Source: Altererythrobacter sp. C41 (lineage in GTDB: Bacteria > Pseudomonadota > Alphaproteobacteria > Sphingomonadales > Sphingomonadaceae). Taken from it: 64,000 bases of DNA. The translations under genes were made by a program, and so were the position numbers. The stretch lies in NCBI RefSeq assembly GCF_016803135.1, contig NZ_JAEVFE010000010.1:1-64000 (forward strand). The letters run 5' to 3'. Below are positions 42,939-51,348 of this stretch, in pieces (the stretch's first letter is position 1; each line of letters starts with the position of its first letter). The notes under the pieces were generated by a model. The model did no database searches. It saw nothing but the letters and a program-made list of their open reading frames with translations, and was not told the DNA's origin.

Positions 42939-44903
42939 TCAGAGCGACATGCCCAGTCCGACGAAGAACACCCGGCCAGGCTCGGCCACGCTGTAAAGCG
43001 CGGACTCTTCGGCCAGCCGCTTTTCGAAGATGTTGTCTACGCCCGCCTTGAGCGTCAGCTTGTCGTCGAGATCGTGGCTGACGTCGATCGACCACAGATC
43101 GTAGCCGTCGAGCCGCAACGGCTCCGTGCTGGCATAGACCGTCTGCTTGCCGATATAGCGACCGCGCAGGTTGAACAGCGTAGCATCGGTGGCCTGCCAC
43201 CCCAGCTGCAGCTTGGCGCTGTGGTTGGGGCGTTCGGCCAGTTCCTGATCGGCGGAGAGGTCGCGCGGATCGACATAAGTGTAGCTGGCCGACAGGGTCA
43301 GCGCGTCGACCGGCGAGACCTCGCCGCCGACTTCGAGCCCGCGAATACGAGCACTGTCGACGTTCAGATAGGTGCGCCGCTCCTGCCCGCGGACGCCGCA
43401 GCTCTCGACACATTCGGTCTGCACCAGATTGGAAAGATCGTTCTGGAACAGCGTGACGCCCAAGTTCCAGTTCGCGCTGTAATAGGCCGTTCCGAGCTCG
43501 TAGCTCGTGCTCGTCTCCGGCTCGAGATCGGGATTGCCAGTGATGATGAAGCGCCCGCCGGCGGCAACCGTGATGTAGCCCGGCGAAAGCTGCTTCAGCG
43601 TCGCCGCCTTGAACGCTTCGCCCATGCCGCCGCGGATGACGAGGCCATCCACCGGCTCGACCACGAGATAGGCGCGCGGGCTGGTTTTCCAGCCGTAGGC
43701 AGGATGATGATCGAAGCGGCTGCCAAGGGTGAGCGTGGCGTCCGGCGTGAGCTCCCACTCGTCCTGGATGAAGACGGCGTCGTGGTTGACGCTGTCCTCG
43801 CCCTCTGCGTTGATCGTGAGATCGCGGAGCTTTTCGTTGCGGTGTTCGGCGCCGATCGTCAGCCGGTTGCCGGCAAAGGGCATCACGGCGAGCCTTCCAT
43901 CCACCACGATGTCTGTCGCCTTAGTGGGAGCGGTCGGCTCCTGCTCCTGGTCGCGCTCGTTCACGCGCTCGAGTACGGAACGGTATGCGCCCAGCTGAAG
44001 CTCGCCCCAATTCCAGGTACCGGTATAGGTGCCCGAGAGGCGCGATCGGGTGATGTGGTCCTGATACGCGTAATAGACAGGGTTCGATCCGGTCGTGACG
44101 GTATCGCGGGTCCGATCGTCGTCGCTGGCCATATAGCCGAGCTCGATCCGCTGACCCTCGGCCGGCTTCCACCAGCCGATCACGCTGCCACTTAGTGCCG
44201 CGCGTCCCTCGAGCTCGCTCTGCAGCGGGTCCTCTTCGCTCTGTGTGCGGCCGCGCCGGCGATACTCGCCCCAGGCGACCAGACCGAACTGCTCGTTGAG
44301 CGGCCCGCCCACCAGAGCGGCAACCTGGCTGGAATCGCCACCTTCACCGTCGCGGAAGCCCTGCAAGGCGAGCGCACTGACTTCGAGCCGGTCGTCGGGA
44401 CGGCGGGTGATGACATTGATGACGCCCGCCAGCGCCTCCGAGCCGTAGAGGGCCGAGAGCGGGCCGCGTACCACTTCCACCCGGTCGATCGCAATGCCCG
44501 GCACCCAGCCAAGATTGAAATCGACATGGGCCATGTTGGCGCTGGCATCATTGATCCGCCTGCCGTCCACCAGCGTCAGCACGTGCTCTTCCGACATGCC
44601 GCGGATCGAAATGCCCCGGCGCGACATGCCCACCGAATTGATCAGAACGCCTGGCTCGTTTTCCACCGCTTCGGCGAGATCCTGCACTGGTCGCCGGCGC
44701 AGATCACTGCCCGCGATAACCGAAATGGTGGCAGGCGCCGTCCGTATCTCCTGAGAGGTCTGAGAGGCCGTCACCACGATCGAGGATCCGTCGAGACTCT
44801 GCTGGCGCTCCTCGCGCTGCTGTGCGCTGCTATCCTGCTCCTCTGCGTGGCCGACCTGCGAAACGGCGAGCGCCGTAAACGCCAAAAATCTCAACTTTCC
44901 CAT
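42939..44903 (-). CDS. TonB-dependent receptor of the CobN-like operon (CirA/FepA type)
   Basis: 654 aa from the ATG at 44903, which begins a signal peptide (KLRFLAFTALAVSQVGHA). The plug has SIVVTASQTSQEIRTAPATISVI (TonB-box-like start), RGISIRGMSEEHVLTLVDGRR and DRVEVVRGPLSALYGSEALAGVINVI; the barrel ends with RVFFVGLGMSL. It is a CirA/FepA-like outer-membrane transporter. The CobN-like gene follows 3 bp downstream. The ligand could be heme, another metal tetrapyrrole or a metal chelate. Starts upstream of 44903 lack a signal peptide. Confidence 0.9.
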   Translation of the reverse strand: MGKLRFLAFTALAVSQVGHAEEQDSSAQQREERQQSLDGSSIVVTASQTSQEIRTAPATISVIAGSDLRRRPVQDLAEAVENEPGVLINSVGMSRRGISIRGMSEEHVLTLVDGRRINDASANMAHVDFNLGWVPGIAIDRVEVVRGPLSALYGSEALAGVINVITRRPDDRLEVSALALQGFRDGEGGDSSQVAALVGGPLNEQFGLVAWGEYRRRGRTQSEEDPLQSELEGRAALSGSVIGWWKPAEGQRIELGYMASDDDRTRDTVTTGSNPVYYAYQDHITRSRLSGTYTGTWNWGELQLGAYRSVLERVNERDQEQEPTAPTKATDIVVDGRLAVMPFAGNRLTIGAEHRNEKLRDLTINAEGEDSVNHDAVFIQDEWELTPDATLTLGSRFDHHPAYGWKTSPRAYLVVEPVDGLVIRGGMGEAFKAATLKQLSPGYITVAAGGRFIITGNPDLEPETSTSYELGTAYYSANWNLGVTLFQNDLSNLVQTECVESCGVRGQERRTYLNVDSARIRGLEVGGEVSPVDALTLSASYTYVDPRDLSADQELAERPNHSAKLQLGWQATDATLFNLRGRYIGKQTVYASTEPLRLDGYDLWSIDVSHDLDDKLTLKAGVDNIFEKRLAEESALYSVAEPGRVFFVGLGMSL

Positions 44904-45001
44904 GAGTCCCTTCGATCCGCTGGGATCATCCGATGGCTTCCGGGACGAACGACCCTGCCGATTTTCCATGATGCCGTGCCGATCCCACAGCACGATTCGC
45001 T

Positions 45002-45017
45002 ACACGTTATAACGTGT
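45002..45017. promoter_or_regulatory. Perfect 16-bp palindrome above the TonB/CobN operon
   Basis: ACACGTTATAACGTGT is fully symmetric and lies 99 bp above the receptor start. The GTTATAAC core is reminiscent of boxes bound by Fur-family metal regulators such as Zur, which would suit a metal acquisition operon. The regulator is not encoded nearby, so identity is inference. Confidence 0.5.
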
Positions 45018-45192
45018 CATTTCCATCTAGCAACAATGGCTGCACGCGGCTCGATGTTGGAGAATGGGCCCAAAGTGGTTAACCCATGTGAAGGGCTGCG
45101 CTGTGGTGGGCGTGCAGGAGCGGGGGGAGGTCGTCATGCACTTGCTGGCAAAGCTGGTGCATCTGCTGAGGTTAAGAGGGTCGGAATCTTTA

Positions 45193-45471
45193 ATGGCTAC
45201 AGAGTGCATCGCATATCGTGACAGTCGAGGGGAGCTTCACGCCACCGCTGAACGAGCGACCCTTGCCGATCTGGCATCCGTTCTGGGACGTGTCGGAGAA
45301 GATGGAGGGATGACGAACGGTGTCGCCAAACTGATCTTCGACCGGCGAGACGATATCGAACGCGTGTTCGCCGAGCACGATGCGATATTGGTCAATGCGT
45401 CCGCGGGAGAAAGGAATCCTGACGTGACGGCGGAAATCGACAATGACAAAGTCGTCGAGATTTCCGCATGA
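45193..45471 (+). CDS. Small hypothetical protein
   Basis: 92 aa from the ATG at 45193. N-terminus TECIAYRDSRGELHATAERATLADLASVLG, then GMTNGVAKLIFDRRDDIERVFAEHDAIL. No signal peptide or membrane segment; acidic. A similar layout occurs in short hypothetical proteins of sphingomonads, but I can name no family. An open frame continues upstream of the ATG without recognisable content. Divergent from the TonB receptor operon. Confidence 0.55.
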   Translation: MATECIAYRDSRGELHATAERATLADLASVLGRVGEDGGMTNGVAKLIFDRRDDIERVFAEHDAILVNASAGERNPDVTAEIDNDKVVEISA

Positions 45472-45847
45472 CGCAAGGCCGGGATGATCGCACGAATGCA
45501 ACGCTCGCGGGCTTTGCGCTCCGGTGTCCGGCGCGCTTCATGATCAACCGAGGACAAAACAGGCAATTCCGCCGCCATCTCGGCTTTAGGACATGAGCCA
45601 AAAGCCGCTCTTGAAGCGAGAGGCGACACACGAACGCCGCCTTACGAGGCGCCCGGCAGAGTACCAGAGGCGGGGATGTAGCCGCCTATGCTACCGCCCT
45701 TGGCTATCGAGGCGCACGACGGCGGTGACCGCGCGCTCATGGCCGAACGGATTGCTGAGGTAGCAAATCCAGGCGGGCCAGACGGTCTTCGAAAGAGCCC
45801 TGCCCAATGTTGCTTGCGAGTGCCAACGCCGCCTAAAGGTGGCAGCC
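45472..45847. other. Intergenic stretch, nothing recognised
   Basis: 376 bp before the betaine-type ABC operon. The promoter of that operon should be here; no operator, repeat or gene is evident. Confidence 0.4.
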
Positions 45848-46612
45848 ATGCCAGCGCTCAAAAGCGAACTGCGCCTGACAGGGCTTACCAAGCGTTTCGG
45901 CAAATTGCGCGCGATCGATGGCCTCGATCTCGCTATCCCACGAGGTAGCTTCGTCGCTCTGGTGGGCGCATCAGGCTCGGGCAAGTCGACCTTGCTCAAG
46001 ACGATTAACCGGCTGGTCGAACCCGACGAGGGCACGATTCTGTTCGAAGGCGAGGATGTGCGCGCGATTCGCGCGCCCGCGCTGCGGCGGCGGATCGGCT
46101 ATGTCTTCCAGTCGATCGGCCTGTTCCCGCATATGACGGTGGCACAGAACGTCGGCATCGGGCCGCGTCTTGCGGGTCACCCGATCGGTAGGGAGCGCGT
46201 CGCCGAGCTGCTCGAACTGGTCGAACTCGAACCCGATCATGCCGCGCGCATGCCCAATGAGCTTTCAGGCGGGCAGCGCCAGCGGGTCGGCGTGGCGCGT
46301 GCGCTGGCGGGCAACCCGCAGCTTCTGCTGATGGACGAGCCATTCGGCGCGCTCGACCCGGTCACGCGCGATGCGCTCGGCAAGCGCGTGCGCGAACTGC
46401 ACGAACGCCTTGGCCTGACGACGCTGATGGTGACCCACGACATGGCCGAAGCGCTGCTGCTGGCAGAGCGGGTGCTGGTGATGGCGAAAGGGCGAATCGT
46501 CGCCGACGAGACTCCGCGTGCACTGCTCGCCGGGGCGGGGAGCGAGGAGGCACAGGCGCTCGTCGCCGTGCCGCGCGATCAGGCCGATGCCATCGCGGAA
46601 CTGGAAGAATGA
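45848..46612 (+). CDS. Glycine betaine/choline-type ABC transporter ATPase (OpuCA/ProV-like)
   Basis: 254 aa. Walker A GASGSGKST, Q-loop VFQSIGLFPHMTV, signature LSGGQRQRVG and Walker B LLLMDEPFGALD are all present, and the C-terminal LAGAGSEEAQAL tail is short with no CBS domains. The ATG at 45848 follows an AAGGTGG box; a GTG at 45839 is the alternative. Its stop overlaps the next ATG (ATGA), and the next gene is a fused permease/binding protein of the quaternary-ammonium type, so the pair is a complete importer for betaine-like osmolytes. Confidence 0.88.
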   Translation: MPALKSELRLTGLTKRFGKLRAIDGLDLAIPRGSFVALVGASGSGKSTLLKTINRLVEPDEGTILFEGEDVRAIRAPALRRRIGYVFQSIGLFPHMTVAQNVGIGPRLAGHPIGRERVAELLELVELEPDHAARMPNELSGGQRQRVGVARALAGNPQLLLMDEPFGALDPVTRDALGKRVRELHERLGLTTLMVTHDMAEALLLAERVLVMAKGRIVADETPRALLAGAGSEEAQALVAVPRDQADAIAELEE

Positions 46613-48153
46613 GCCCGATCCTCGCCATCCTGTTCGGCCTCGGCGACAAACTCGCCGCGCACGTGCTGCTCTCTGCCGCGGCGATCGGCCTCGGCATCGC
46701 AGTCGCCCTGCCCCTTGCCGTCTGGGCGAGCCGTTCGCCATCGGTCGCGCGCATTGCGCTCGGCTTCGCCAGCCTCGTCCAGACCATCCCGGCGCTGGCG
46801 TTGCTTGCGCTGTTTTTTCCGATCCTGCTTTCGCTGCGCGCGGTGTTCGGCGAGGGACTGCCGACACTTGGCTTCCTCCCAGCGCTCCTCGCACTCGCGC
46901 TCTATGCGCTGCTGCCGATCCTTCGGAACGCGGTGACCGCGCGCGAGCATATGGCGCCCGGCGTGCTCGAGGCGGCGGACGGCGTCGGCATGACCTCCTG
47001 GCAGAAGCTGCGGCTGGTCGAGGCGCCGCTCGCTGCGCCTTATGTCATGGCGGGGGTGCGAACCGCATCGGTATGGACGATTGGCGCCGCGACGCTTTCC
47101 ACCACCATCGGTCAGGCGAGCCTGGGCGACCCGATCTTCGCCGGACTGCAGACGCAGAACTGGGCGCTCGTACTCGCAGGATGCATCGCCAGCGCCGCAC
47201 TCGCACTCATGGCCGATCTGCTACTGGGCACAATCGAGCGCGGGTTCGCGGCGAGGCGCAAGCGGCTCGTATGGGGAGCCGGGACGCTCGCCCTGCTCGG
47301 CATCGCCGCAGCGGCCTACGCGCAGCTCGATCTCGACAAGCGCGGCGACACCGTCGTGATCGGAGCCAAGAGCTTCTCGGAACAATACATTCTCGCCCGG
47401 CTGATCGGGCAGCGGCTACGGGATGCCGGCTATGCGGTCGAGTACCGCGATGGGCTCGGCTCCGCGGTGGTGCACGATGCAATTGCTACCGGCGCGATCG
47501 ATATCTCGGTCGATTACACCGGCACGCTCTGGAGCAATGAGATGAAGCGCGACGGGAACCCGGGGCGCGAGGCGATCTACCAGGCCATCGTCGCGTGGGA
47601 GAGAGAAACGAACGGCATTCGCGTGCTCGGCCGGCTAGGGTTCGAGAATGCCTATGCGCTGGCGATACGCGAGAACCGGGCACGTGAACTCGGCGTCCGA
47701 TCGCTGGCTGATCTGGCGCCGGTTGCATCCCGCCTCACCGTGGGCGGCGATCCGGAGTTCTTCCGCCGTCCCGAATGGTTTGCGGTCCGCGAGAGATACG
47801 GTCTCAGCTTCGGCCGTCAGCGCACCTTCACTCCGACGTTCATGTATAACGCGCTGCGATCCGGCGAGGCCGACGTCATCGGCGCCTATACATCCGACGG
47901 CCGGATCGCCGCCGACCGGCTGGTCGTGCTTGAAGATCCGAAAGGCGCCTTTCCGGCGTACGACGCTCTCCTCCTGATCGCGCCCGACCGCGCCGAAGAC
48001 CGGAAGCTCGCCGCGGCGCTCGAACCACTGGTCGGAGTGATCCACGTGGAGGCGATGCGCGATGCCAACCTCTCGGTCGACCGCGCCAAAAACAAGCTCA
48101 CCCCCGCCGAAGCCGCCCGAGAGCTGGCAGAGCGATTGCAATTGCCGTCCTAG
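46609..48153 (+). CDS. Fused permease and substrate-binding protein of a betaine-type ABC importer
   Basis: 514 aa. The N-terminal half (about 1-210) is an OpuCB/ProW-like permease with about six helices and the EAA-type loop EAADGVGMTSWQKLRLVEAPLAAPY. After a linking helix at about 220-240, the C-terminal half (about 245-510) is a type II binding domain of the OpuAC/ProX-like class: DTVVIGAKSFSEQYILARL, then ISVDYTGTLW and VIGAYTSDGRI. Fused permease-binding proteins are known in this family (OpuA type). Likely substrates are glycine betaine, choline or carnitine. Confidence 0.87.
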   Translation: MSPILAILFGLGDKLAAHVLLSAAAIGLGIAVALPLAVWASRSPSVARIALGFASLVQTIPALALLALFFPILLSLRAVFGEGLPTLGFLPALLALALYALLPILRNAVTAREHMAPGVLEAADGVGMTSWQKLRLVEAPLAAPYVMAGVRTASVWTIGAATLSTTIGQASLGDPIFAGLQTQNWALVLAGCIASAALALMADLLLGTIERGFAARRKRLVWGAGTLALLGIAAAAYAQLDLDKRGDTVVIGAKSFSEQYILARLIGQRLRDAGYAVEYRDGLGSAVVHDAIATGAIDISVDYTGTLWSNEMKRDGNPGREAIYQAIVAWERETNGIRVLGRLGFENAYALAIRENRARELGVRSLADLAPVASRLTVGGDPEFFRRPEWFAVRERYGLSFGRQRTFTPTFMYNALRSGEADVIGAYTSDGRIAADRLVVLEDPKGAFPAYDALLLIAPDRAEDRKLAAALEPLVGVIHVEAMRDANLSVDRAKNKLTPAEAARELAERLQLPS

Positions 48154-48445
48154 TCCAAGCCTTCGGCGATGACCTTGGTCGCGCTTCCCGTGGCCGGTTT
48201 AGATGCGAAGCCGTCCGGACGGAACGATCATAGCAGTCTTCCGGACCGCCTTCTGACGGCAGAAACTCAGCGGGATACGTGCCGTCTGCATCGCCCCGTT
48301 GACAGCTACCCCCAACATAGCGGTCGTCTAGCTGCCAAGTTTGCCCAACCGAAACCGACGGTATGTTCACGCAGACGTATTGAGGCGCCTGCGGACGGAT
48401 CGCAGTTGCTTGCAAGTCAGGCGGCGGCCTAATAGCGCTTGGCAG
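48154..48445. other. Intergenic stretch, nothing recognised
   Basis: 292 bp between the ABC operon and the small secreted protein gene; no gene or clear regulatory structure. Confidence 0.35.
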
Positions 48446-48880
48446 ATGAAAAGGCCTGTTCTCCTCGCAGTTCTTGCGGCCCTGCTTCCCGCCAGCACCT
48501 ATGGCCAGTCAGAGACACCCATCCTCACGGGGCGTGCGGCTATCGAGCGCATCAGCGGCAATACCATCGTTCTTGCTCCGGCGATGCCTATGCCGACCCT
48601 CGCCGTCAGGGCCTTCATATATTTCAGCCCGGATGGGCGCGCGATCATGCAAATGTCGACGGGCGAGCGGGCGAGCGACGAGAGGATAGCAGAAACAAGA
48701 ACGGGAAGCTGGTCGATCGACGATCAGGATCGGCTGTGCGTGGTCGAAGAAGGCAAGGCCCTGAGGGAGGAGGATTGCATCGGCGTGAGGATCGCGGGCG
48801 ATACCGTTCATTCCGAGCCGGAAAGCGTTTTTCGAGATACGATCGCCACCCTGCTGGAGGGTAATCCGCGAGGACTTTGA
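48446..48880 (+). CDS. Small secreted protein, DUF995-like (intact paralogue of 18577)
   Basis: 144 aa with a signal peptide (RPVLLAVLAALLPASTYGQS). Mature part: LTGRAAIERISGNTIVLAP, then FIYFSPDGRAIMQM, ETRTGSWSIDDQDRLCVVE and a closing EEDCIGVRIAGDTV. The T-G-x-x-x-I...GNT, DG, G-x-W-x-I-D, RLC, DC, GD order is the DUF995-like pattern, and two cysteines probably form a disulfide. The broken copy at 18577 shares the first two thirds. Single gene; function unknown. Confidence 0.72.
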   Translation: MKRPVLLAVLAALLPASTYGQSETPILTGRAAIERISGNTIVLAPAMPMPTLAVRAFIYFSPDGRAIMQMSTGERASDERIAETRTGSWSIDDQDRLCVVEEGKALREEDCIGVRIAGDTVHSEPESVFRDTIATLLEGNPRGL

Positions 48881-49309
48881 AGCTTCTCGCCGCTTCAATG
48901 AAACGATTTTTCGTAGACTGGCGTTAGCACCCCATCGTCTACTCACGACGGCGGCTGTTTTGCGGCCCAGATCGCGCTGCCGTCCTCTTTGCAGTCGCCC
49001 GTCTGGTGCTAAACCGCGCTAACTGAGTGTCCGCAATTGCGTCGTGTGCGGACTGGCTCTCCCCAAATGAACGATCTGCGGAGCCGACATTGCACGCGGC
49101 GGACCATCAGTTGGCCGGAGCCGCCGATATAGCCGCCGTTCGGAGGTCAAATTAGCTTCCGGAGACCGGCCGTTCGTTTATCACTAGCCTGGGCTTACGA
49201 AATGGCGCGATATTGGGCGAAGGCAGGTCGTTCCTTTGGACCGGAGCGCGCTGGGATTCGCAGATGATTCCGGCTTGGGGCGTACCCACCACGCTGCTAC
49301 GGCGCGCGC
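48881..49309. other. Intergenic stretch containing repeats
   Basis: 429 bp. It contains the second 117-bp repeat (49029-49145), the 3' part of which is a copy of the short dispersed element (from 49124). No gene supported. Confidence 0.45.
49029..49145. repeat. 117-bp intergenic repeat, copy 2
   Basis: Second copy of the segment at 33619-33735. The opening GTCCGCAAT..., the following GTCGTGTGCGGACTGG and the block GGAGCCGCC occur at the same offsets in both copies, while the middle is more diverged. Confidence 0.6.
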
Positions 49310-51166
49310 ATGCTGGCCATCAATGACATTACCGTACGGCTTGGCGGCCGCACCATCCTCGACCGCGCTAGCGCCGCGATTCCACCGGGTGGAAAAGTTG
49401 GCCTGATCGGCCGCAACGGCGCGGGCAAGTCGACCTTGATGAAGGTGATTGTCGGTCAGCTCGATCCCGACGAGGGCGGAACCGAGATGCCGCGCCGTAC
49501 CCGGCTTGGCTATATCGCACAGGATGCCCCAAGCGGTTCGACCACGCCCGTAGAGGCGGTGCTGGCGGCCGATGTCGAGCGCGCCCAGTTGCTGAAAGAA
49601 TCGGAGACCTGCGTCGACCCGGACCGGCTTGGCGACATTCACGACCGGCTGCTCGCGGTCGATGCCTATAGCGCGCCGTCGCGCGCTGTCCGCATCCTGA
49701 CCGGCCTGGGTTTCGATGAAGCGATGCAGGACCAGCCGCTCGACAGCTTTTCCGGCGGCTGGCGCATGCGCGTAGCGCTTGCCGCACTGCTGTTTTCCGC
49801 GCCCGACGTGCTGCTGCTCGACGAACCGTCAAACCACCTCGATCTCGAAGCGACCTTGTGGCTCGAGAGCTTCCTCAAGTCCTACCCCGCGACGATAGTC
49901 GTGATCAGCCACGAACGCGACCTGCTCAACAATGTCGTGGACCATATTCTCCACCTCCAGGGCGGCAAGCTGACACTCTATCCAGGCAGCTATGACAGCT
50001 TCGAGCGCCAGCGGGCGGAACGCGCAGCGCAACTTTCCGGGGCCAAGGCTTCCCAAGATGCGCAACGCGCCCGGTTGCAGGATTATGTCGCGCGCAACAG
50101 CGCCCGAGCGTCGACCGCCAAGCAGGCGCAGTCACGCGCCAAGATGCTGGCAAAGATGCAGCCAATCGTCGCGCTGATCGATGATCCCTCGCTGAGCTTC
50201 AACTTTCCCAATCCGAGCGAACTGCGGCCGCCGCTGATTTCGCTGGATCTTGCCGCGGTGGGCTATGCAACTGACGCGCCGGTGCTGCGGCGGCTCAATT
50301 TGCGCGTCGATCCGGACGACCGAATTGCTCTGCTCGGCCGTAACGGCAACGGCAAGACCACTCTCGCTCGCCTGCTCGCTGCGCAGCTTCCCACGATGGA
50401 AGGCGCCATGAATGCGTCTGCCAGGATGAAGGTTGGCTACTTCACCCAATATCAGGTGGAGGAACTGGCCACGGATGCCACTCCGCTGGAGCATATGAGC
50501 CGCGTGATGGAAGGTAAGCCGCCCCGCGAGGTTCGCGAACAATTGGGACGCTTCGGCTTTTCCGGCGATCGCGCGACCACCGACGTCGGGCGGCTGTCCG
50601 GCGGCGAGCTGGCGCTGGCCCTGATCACCCGCGATGCACCGCACCTGCTGATCCTCGACGAGCCGACCAACCACCTCGATGTCGATGCGCGCGAGGCGCT
50701 GATCCAGGCGCTCAATGACTACTCGGGAGCCGTGATCCTGATCAGCCACGATCGCCACATAGTGGAACTGACTGCCGACCGATTGGTGCTCGTCGATGAC
50801 GGCACGGCCAAGGACTATTCCGGGAGCATGGAGGACTATATCGACTTCGTGTTGGGCCGGAATCAGCCCAGGAAAGGCCCGAACGTCAAACCCCCGAAGA
50901 CGAGCCGCAGAGGGTCGAACAAGGCGCGCAAAGAGGCGCGCACCATCAAGGCGGAGGTCACGGCGGTCGAAAAATCCATCGCCAGGCTCGAGACCCAATG
51001 TTCCGAAATCGACCGGGCGATAAGCGAACCCGTCCAATCTCTACCGCATCTGGCCGGCAAGACCGTCGCCGACTTGCTGGTGGAAAGGGCGCAAATAGCA
51101 AGTGCGCTCGAAAAGCTTGAAGCGGAATGGTTGGCTCTGGGCGAGCGGCTAGAGCGCGCGGGGTAA
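49310..51166 (+). CDS. ABC-F family ATPase (Uup/YheS-like)
   Basis: 618 aa with two ABC domains and no membrane helices. Domain 1: Walker A GRNGAGKST, signature SGGWRMR, Walker B LLLLDEPSNHLD. Domain 2: GRNGNGKTT, signature SGGELAL, LLILDEPTNHLD. A charged linker at about 240-290 and a C-terminal coiled/basic tail (about 510-618) complete the ABC-F layout. Proteins of this class act on ribosomes, resolving stalled elongation or, in some cases, giving antibiotic resistance. The ATG at 49310 is the only start with homology. Single gene. Confidence 0.9.
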   Translation: MLAINDITVRLGGRTILDRASAAIPPGGKVGLIGRNGAGKSTLMKVIVGQLDPDEGGTEMPRRTRLGYIAQDAPSGSTTPVEAVLAADVERAQLLKESETCVDPDRLGDIHDRLLAVDAYSAPSRAVRILTGLGFDEAMQDQPLDSFSGGWRMRVALAALLFSAPDVLLLDEPSNHLDLEATLWLESFLKSYPATIVVISHERDLLNNVVDHILHLQGGKLTLYPGSYDSFERQRAERAAQLSGAKASQDAQRARLQDYVARNSARASTAKQAQSRAKMLAKMQPIVALIDDPSLSFNFPNPSELRPPLISLDLAAVGYATDAPVLRRLNLRVDPDDRIALLGRNGNGKTTLARLLAAQLPTMEGAMNASARMKVGYFTQYQVEELATDATPLEHMSRVMEGKPPREVREQLGRFGFSGDRATTDVGRLSGGELALALITRDAPHLLILDEPTNHLDVDAREALIQALNDYSGAVILISHDRHIVELTADRLVLVDDGTAKDYSGSMEDYIDFVLGRNQPRKGPNVKPPKTSRRGSNKARKEARTIKAEVTAVEKSIARLETQCSEIDRAISEPVQSLPHLAGKTVADLLVERAQIASALEKLEAEWLALGERLERAG

Positions 51167-51348
51167 TGGTGGAGCAGCCGCGGTACAACAGGCTTTCAGT
51201 TGGTGCCTACTCCGCCCAAATTCCTATCGCTCGCGGCATAAATTACTCCATCCAGCGCGCCTCTAGGACCGGCGCTGCGGGTGAGCAATTGGGCCCCTGA
51301 AACAAGTTGAGGTGACGATCTTTCAGTGAAGTGAACTTCGTTTCCACT

